A stretch of 58,795 nt of DNA from Hyphomonadaceae bacterium (lineage in GTDB: Bacteria > Pseudomonadota > Alphaproteobacteria > Caulobacterales > Hyphomonadaceae), in NCBI GenBank assembly GCA_022844345.1, contig JALHLU010000010.1:120351-179145 (forward strand), given 5' to 3'. Positions 53,970-58,795 of this stretch are shown in pieces. How positions within the stretch are numbered: position 1 is the stretch's first letter; each line of letters opens with the position of its first letter. Below the pieces are notes generated by a model. That model worked only from the letters and a program-made list of their open reading frames with translations, had not been told where the DNA came from and ran no database searches. A program made the position numbers and the translations under genes.

Positions 53970-55124
53970 CTAGCCGTTGAAGCTGCGCACCGCATCGATC
54001 ACGGCTTGCTGGTCGGCTTCTGACAGGTAGGGGTGCATCGGCAGCGACATCACGCGGCGGCGGATGTCTTCGGTCACAGGCAAGCCGCCCGGCGCGGCTG
54101 GATAGACCGAATAGACGTCCTGCATGTGGATCGGTATCGGATAGTAGATCGCGGTGGGCACGCCCTTCGATTTGAGGTGGGCTAAGAGACCATCGCGATT
54201 GTCGTGCTCGATCGTGTATTGCGCCCAATTCGAGAAGCCTCCGGCGATGACGGTGGGCACGCGGCGAACGTGGGGGGCGAGGCCCGCATTATAGCGCTGG
54301 GCGATGGCATCGCGCTTCAGGAGTTCATCCGGATAGATTTTCAGTTTCTCGGAGAGGATAGCCGCCTGCATGGCGTCGAGGCGTGAGTTTACGCCCACGC
54401 GCATGTTGAGATAGCGCGGATCGTTATCGTATTTCTTCGCGGCCATGTCCTCAACGCTGGCTTTGCCGTGGATGCGGATTGAGTCCACGAGGCCGGCGAG
54501 CGAGGCATCGTTGGTAAGCACCGCGCCGCCATCGCCGTAGCAGCCGAGGGGCTTCGCCGGAAAGAAGGAGGCGGTGGCGACATCGGCCCATTCGAGCGGC
54601 TGGCGGCCGTTGAGCGTGCAGCCGAAGCCCTGCGCCTGGTCTGCGATGAGCTTGAGGCCATGCTTCTTCGCGATGGCCGAGATGGCGGGGTAATCGGCGG
54701 GCTGGCCAAAGAGGTCGACGGCGATGATCGCGCGGGGCTTGAGCTTGCCCTGCTTCTTCACGGACTCGATGGCGGCTTCGAGGCTGGCGGGATCCATGTT
54801 GTAGGTGTCGGGCAGGACATCGACGAAGACGGGGCTGGCGCCGACGAGGGGCGCAACTTCGGCGGAGGCGACGAAGGTGAAAGAGGGCACAAAAACAGCG
54901 TCGCCCGGCCCGATGTTCCAGGCACGCAGGGGGATCAGCAACGCATCGGTGCCGTTGGCGCAGGCGAGCGCGTGCTTGGCGCCGGCGAAGGAAGCGAGCG
55001 CATTCTCGAAGTTGGTGACCTCGGGGCCCATGATGAAGCCGCAGGTGGAAAGGACACGGGCGATCGCGGCGTCAATCTGCGGGCGGATCTGGTCGCGCTG
55101 GGCGGCGAGGTCGATGAAGTTCAT
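53970..55124 (-). CDS. DegT/DnrJ/EryC1/StrS-family sugar aminotransferase (WbpE-like)
   Basis: A 384-residue PLP enzyme. K191 in SFFPAKPLGCYGDGG is the PLP lysine; 'GPGDAVFVPSFTFVASAEVAPLVGASPVFVD', 'IADQAQGFGC' and 'RVGVNSRLDAMQAAILSEKL' are typical. The overall order closely resembles WbpE, which makes UDP-2-acetamido-3-amino-glucuronate for O-antigen. ATG 55124 was chosen by homology; GTG 55136 is an alternative. No sugar dehydrogenase, acetyltransferase or glycosyltransferase genes are beside it, so its pathway partners lie elsewhere. Confidence 0.92.
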   Translation of the reverse strand: MNFIDLAAQRDQIRPQIDAAIARVLSTCGFIMGPEVTNFENALASFAGAKHALACANGTDALLIPLRAWNIGPGDAVFVPSFTFVASAEVAPLVGASPVFVDVLPDTYNMDPASLEAAIESVKKQGKLKPRAIIAVDLFGQPADYPAISAIAKKHGLKLIADQAQGFGCTLNGRQPLEWADVATASFFPAKPLGCYGDGGAVLTNDASLAGLVDSIRIHGKASVEDMAAKKYDNDPRYLNMRVGVNSRLDAMQAAILSEKLKIYPDELLKRDAIAQRYNAGLAPHVRRVPTVIAGGFSNWAQYTIEHDNRDGLLAHLKSKGVPTAIYYPIPIHMQDVYSVYPAAPGGLPVTEDIRRRVMSLPMHPYLSEADQQAVIDAVRSFNG

Positions 55125-55395
55125 GGGAGGTAGCACTCACGCTCGGGTTAGCACGCTAGTTAACGAGGCGGCAGGAATGCCTAAGGGGTGACTCCGGGGC
55201 AAATCACCTTGCGCTGCAAACTGTAACGTTGGGGGCACTCTCGCGCGCGACGGGGCGTCGCAGGATGCCAGGGTCAAGCCGTCGGCGCCCCACAGCTGCG
55301 GGGACTTGCGCCGGGCACAAAATCAGCCCTGAGGTAGGCGCGGTTGGGGACATAGCGAATTGCTGCGGCAAGGAGCCCTCCCTTTGGAGACGGTT

Positions 55396-57204
55396 GTGAC
55401 CAGGCGGCCAGCGGATGCGGATCAGGCCGCGCCTGCCCCCGCTCCGTACGATGGCATGATCCGGAGTGGTCGACAGTCCGATGACACCATGTGGATGCGA
55501 ATCCCGGTCTCGATCGTGGTCTCGGGCTTCTTGTTCGTTTTTATGGGGCCCGTCGTTGGGCTGGGCTGGCTAGCGGCCGTGCTGGCGGCCGAGGGAGTGT
55601 CCTTCCTGGTGTTGGCCCGGCTGATCAGGTCGGGCGGCACGTGGCGGCTCGTCAACCTGATCTCGGTATGGGCGATCTCGTTGTGCTGGATCGTCTTCTC
55701 GATCATGCTGTGGTCGACCGGCGAGGAAATCGCCCGGATCGCCACGATCGTCACGCTGCTGACAGCGGCGGTCTATGGCGTCACCGGCTCCTATATGAGC
55801 CGAAGCCTGTTGCTGGCGCTGATCGGGCCCCAGCTCTTGACCCTGGCGATCATCCTGATCACAAACGCCTGGTCGACGCAGGATCCGGCTGCGGCCCTAG
55901 TGACGACAGCGGCGACGCTGGGCGCGTGTGGGGTTGTTGCGCTGAATGGCGTGACGCTGCACCTGACCGACAAGCGACTGATGCAAACGAATGCCGATCT
56001 TGTTGCGATGAACGCACGGATCAGCGAACTTGCACGCCAGGCCGAGGCGAAAAGTGAGGCGCGCACCGACCTGCTGGCCAATGTGAGCCACGAACTTCGC
56101 ACACCGCTGAATGGTATGATCGGAAGCGCAGAACAGCTGGCGAAGACGCAGTTGTCGCCGGAGCAGCGACGGCTGTTGCAGATCATGCGGTCATCAGGAG
56201 AGATGCTCGACCGTCTGGCGGGCGATCTGCTGGATCTGTCCGCCATCGAGGCGGGCCAGTCGAGCCTGAAGGCGTCCGCCGTAGACCTGGGACACCTCAT
56301 CGAGAGGATCACAGACCAGCATCGCAACGCCATCGAGACCCGCGGCCTTGGCCTGAAGGTCCAGATCGACGCCTTGCCCGCCAGGCATGTGATGACCGAC
56401 GCTGTGCGTCTCCAGCAGGTGCTGGGAAACCTGCTCGCGAACGCGATTAAGTATACGGCAAACGGAATGATCACCGTGAGCCTCCGGACCGTTGTGCGGA
56501 CCGGGCCGCAGGCCGTGGCGGGACATGGCTGGGCCGAGATCACCGTGGAGGATACGGGATCAGGTCTGGGAACGTCGGACACCGAAGCGCTGTTCGCACG
56601 CTACCATCGCGGTGGTAATGGTAACCCGATGCCGCCCGGACTGGGGCTTGGCCTCACAATCGCGCGCGAGCTGACAGAAGCGCTGGGTGGTTCGCTGCAT
56701 GCCGAAGCGCGGCCTGTGGGCTGCGCGTTTGTTGTCACCCTGCCGCTGATCCCGGCATCGGAGCCGTCGACCGGAACGGCGGCTGAGGTGACTCCCGACA
56801 CGGCCCCCGGGATCACGGCGGGACTGAGAGTACTGGTAGCTGACGATCACGACGTGAACCGTCAGATGTTGACCGTCGTTCTTGAGTCCTTCGGGGCCAG
56901 CGTGGAGACCGTGTCCGACGGCGCAACGGCTGTACGAGGGTTTTCGATCGAGCCGTTTGATCTTGTGATTCTGGACTTGATGATGCCGGGCCTCGATGGT
57001 CTCGCGGCCGCGCGCGAGATGCGCATGGTCGAGGACGCGGCGCGCTCGCGCCGAACGCCGATCATACTGCTGACAGCGCTGCACTCCGCGGAGATCGATG
57101 TCGCATGCGCTGCGGCTGGCTGTGATGTGTTGCTGACCAAGCCCATTGTCCCAGCCAAACTTGCTGAAGCGATTACGCGGCTGGCGCTGGCATCGTCGGC
57201 GTGA
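55396..57204 (+). CDS. Membrane hybrid histidine kinase/response regulator
   Basis: A 602-residue sensor. About six membrane segments occupy 36-190 with no large periplasmic domain, so it may sense the membrane or a small hydrophobic signal. Then come a short coiled coil, the phosphoacceptor SHELRTPLNG (H232), the ATPase domain ('QQVLGNLLANAIKYTANGM', 'VEDTGSGLG', 'GLGLGLTIARELTEALGG') and a receiver at about 480-595 ('VLVADDHDVNRQ', DLVILDLMMPGLDG). Start is uncertain: GTG 55396 has GGAG six bases before, TTG 55384 has AAGGAG eight bases before. It precedes a histidine phosphatase convergently. Confidence 0.88.
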   Translation: MTRRPADADQAAPAPAPYDGMIRSGRQSDDTMWMRIPVSIVVSGFLFVFMGPVVGLGWLAAVLAAEGVSFLVLARLIRSGGTWRLVNLISVWAISLCWIVFSIMLWSTGEEIARIATIVTLLTAAVYGVTGSYMSRSLLLALIGPQLLTLAIILITNAWSTQDPAAALVTTAATLGACGVVALNGVTLHLTDKRLMQTNADLVAMNARISELARQAEAKSEARTDLLANVSHELRTPLNGMIGSAEQLAKTQLSPEQRRLLQIMRSSGEMLDRLAGDLLDLSAIEAGQSSLKASAVDLGHLIERITDQHRNAIETRGLGLKVQIDALPARHVMTDAVRLQQVLGNLLANAIKYTANGMITVSLRTVVRTGPQAVAGHGWAEITVEDTGSGLGTSDTEALFARYHRGGNGNPMPPGLGLGLTIARELTEALGGSLHAEARPVGCAFVVTLPLIPASEPSTGTAAEVTPDTAPGITAGLRVLVADDHDVNRQMLTVVLESFGASVETVSDGATAVRGFSIEPFDLVILDLMMPGLDGLAAAREMRMVEDAARSRRTPIILLTALHSAEIDVACAAAGCDVLLTKPIVPAKLAEAITRLALASSA

Positions 57205-57216
57205 GGCCGGTAGGGC

Positions 57217-57810
57217 CTATGGCCGCCGATTCCATTCCAGTACATGCACGGCCTCGCCTTCGAGTACGATAACGCCCCAAGCGCCTGTGGCGAGCTTGCC
57301 GTCGTGTCCCGCGGCATTGGCGGCGGTGAGTGCGAAGCGAGCAATGCCATTGGAGGTGACGACAAGGTGGTTGCCGGGCTGGTCGCGGAGTTCGTGGAAG
57401 GTCTCCTGCCAGTTGCCGACGAGAGCGGCGGGATCGACGCGCCAGCCGGGGGGCGGGATGAAGTCGCGCTCCCAAGCTTCGAGCGCCGCCTTGCCGATGC
57501 GGGCGATGACCTCCTCCTCCGGCCGGTTTTCGTCCGGGCCGTAGTCGATTTCGCGCAGGAAGAGATCGGTGGTGAGTTCGGGCGGATTGGCGTGGGAAGC
57601 GAGGACGGCGCTTGCGGTCTCGCGCGTACGTTTCAGGGGCCCCGAACGGGCGGTGGCGAAAGCAGTGGCCGCGAAGTGGCGGGCGAGGGCTTCGGCCTGC
57701 GAGCGGCCGGAGGAGGAAAGCGGCAGGTCCGTGCGGCCGCCAACGCGGGTGACGACATCGCCCTTGTCGAACGTGTTGCCATGCCGGACGACGATAATAC
57801 GCGAGGCCAT
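57217..57810 (-). CDS. Histidine phosphatase family protein
   Basis: A 197-residue phosphoglycerate-mutase-like enzyme: the phosphohistidine motif is RHGNT in 'IIVVRHGNTFDKGDVVTRVGGRTDLPLSSSGRSQAEAL', followed by 'SGPLKRTRETASAVL' and a C-terminal 'HLVVTSNGIARFAL'. In most members the second conserved His lies in 'VSHG'; here the equivalent is TSNG, so that residue is Asn and activity may be altered. ATG 57810 matches the family start. It is divergent from purU with an 82-bp gap. Confidence 0.85.
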   Translation of the reverse strand: MASRIIVVRHGNTFDKGDVVTRVGGRTDLPLSSSGRSQAEALARHFAATAFATARSGPLKRTRETASAVLASHANPPELTTDLFLREIDYGPDENRPEEEVIARIGKAALEAWERDFIPPPGWRVDPAALVGNWQETFHELRDQPGNHLVVTSNGIARFALTAANAAGHDGKLATGAWGVIVLEGEAVHVLEWNRRP

Positions 57811-57892
57811 GGGGACCGTGTTCCGGTGCTGATGGCAGCGATACTTGCCACAGCCGGCCATTCGGGCAAGAAGCGGCCCTCGGAAATCGCTC

Positions 57893-58759
57893 ATGACCAT
57901 CGACACGCAAGAACGCTTCATTCTCCGCGCCTCGTGTCGGGACGAGATCGGCATCATTGCCGATGTTGCGACGTTCCTTGCGGCGCGGCGACTGTTCATC
58001 GTCGAGACCGCTAATTTTGGCGATCCGGCGACGGACCTGTTCTTCATGCGGCTGGTGTTCGCGCCTGAAGCGCCAGGCTTTACCATCGCGAGGTTCACCG
58101 CCGAGTTTGAGCCTATTGCGAAAAAGTGGAGCATGACGTGGGAGGTGCGGGATGCACGCGCCAAGCCCAACGTGCTGGTTCTCGTCTCGCAATCGGACCA
58201 CTGCCTCAACGATCTGCTCTATCGCCAGCGCATCGGTGCGCTGCACATGAATGTGCCGGCCATTGTCTCGAACCACCTGACCTGCGCCTGGCTGGCTGAG
58301 CGGCATGGCGTGCCCTACTACCACTTGCCGACGCAGCGCGATGGCAAGGAGGCGACTGAGGCGCGCATCCTTGAGCTCGCCGATACGCTGAAGGCCGATC
58401 TCGTCATCCTCGCGCGCTACATGCAGATCCTGTCGGAGGACATGAGCCGGGCGCTGGAAGGCCGCTGTATCAACATCCACCACTCCTTCCTGCCAGGCTT
58501 CAAGGGCGCCAGGCCCTACACGCAGGCATTCAATCGCGGCGTAAAACTGATCGGGGCGACAGCGCACTATGTGACCCGCGATCTCGATGAGGGGCCGATC
58601 ATCGTGCAGGCGGTCGAGCCCTCCGATCATCGCGATACGCCTGAGATCATGACGGCGAAGGGTCGCGACACCGAGGCCCGTGTTCTCGCGCGCGCGGTGC
58701 AGCTACACACCGAGGGTCGCATCTTCCTGAACGGCGCGCGGACCGTGGTGTTCGACTAG
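57893..58759 (+). CDS. purU: Formyltetrahydrofolate deformylase PurU
   Basis: A 288-residue enzyme that hydrolyses 10-formyl-THF to THF and formate, balancing one-carbon units for purine synthesis. An ACT domain spans about 8-82 ('ILRASCRDEIGIIADVATFLA'), then the formyl transferase-like domain with N194 and H196 (CINIHHSFLPGFKGA) and D232 (TRDLDEGPII), the usual Asn-His-Asp triad. ATG 57893 starts the ACT domain at the right distance. The gene ends 36 bases before the window edge. Confidence 0.95.
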   Translation: MTIDTQERFILRASCRDEIGIIADVATFLAARRLFIVETANFGDPATDLFFMRLVFAPEAPGFTIARFTAEFEPIAKKWSMTWEVRDARAKPNVLVLVSQSDHCLNDLLYRQRIGALHMNVPAIVSNHLTCAWLAERHGVPYYHLPTQRDGKEATEARILELADTLKADLVILARYMQILSEDMSRALEGRCINIHHSFLPGFKGARPYTQAFNRGVKLIGATAHYVTRDLDEGPIIVQAVEPSDHRDTPEIMTAKGRDTEARVLARAVQLHTEGRIFLNGARTVVFD

Positions 58760-58795
58760 GTGTGGACTCTCAACAGGTTGTGCTCGGTCTTACCC

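Overview
The window looks like chromosome of a free-living, flagellated, GC-rich alphaproteobacterium, probably of the Caulobacterales/Hyphomonadaceae type. The reasons are the fliL-fliM block divergent from flgF-flgG-flgA-flgH, TTAA-N7-TTAA-like (CtrA-type) sites, a purL-bolA-grxD neighbourhood, a TonB-dependent receptor, TadE/TadG-like genes and several hybrid histidine kinases. This placement rests on gene content only; there is no rRNA in the window, and I saw no tRNA, CRISPR array or insertion sequence.

Layout. 1-7546 (all leftward): a type I secretion ABC/HlyD pair, then a CobW-type GTPase translationally coupled to a very large, probably secreted, dimethylformamidase-like/cadherin protein that runs off the left edge. 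7865-12140: lipid and acyl-CoA genes (KAS III, APH-like kinase, acyl-CoA dehydrogenase) with a small DUF2185 gene. 12180-17009: an RND efflux permease and lipoprotein adaptor divergent from a TetR regulator, with a clear inverted repeat between them. 17022-21787: an SDR protein with halohydrin-dehalogenase-like signatures, a hybrid kinase and small or hypothetical membrane proteins. 21907-25440: three TadE/TadG-like genes, one with a large repeat insertion. 25597-29066: CinA-type protein, enoyl-CoA hydratase-like protein, 23S rRNA pseudouridine synthase and a Tat-exported flavoprotein whose motif order is circularly permuted relative to D-amino-acid oxidase. 29549-30961: a three-gene operon of unusual antitoxin, VapC-type PIN toxin and macro domain protein, with a readable promoter/operator.

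31096-38802: purL, bolA, aldo/keto reductase, monothiol glutaredoxin, a DUF1800/DUF1501 Tat pair and ttcA. 38799-48414: the flagellar block; fliL-fliM-DUF6468-MotE-like-large TPR protein run left, flgFGAH run right. 48501-58759: GNAT protein, TonB receptor with a textbook terminator, a hypothetical protein, a 25-residue membrane ORF, a sugar aminotransferase, a second hybrid kinase, a histidine phosphatase and purU.

The observations most worth following are the permuted oxidase, the antitoxin-VapC-macro operon, the SDR with S-x12-Y-x3-R in place of the usual YxxxK, the 75-76-residue CX4C repeats inside the von Willebrand pilus protein, and the CobW GTPase coupled to a secreted DMFase-like protein.
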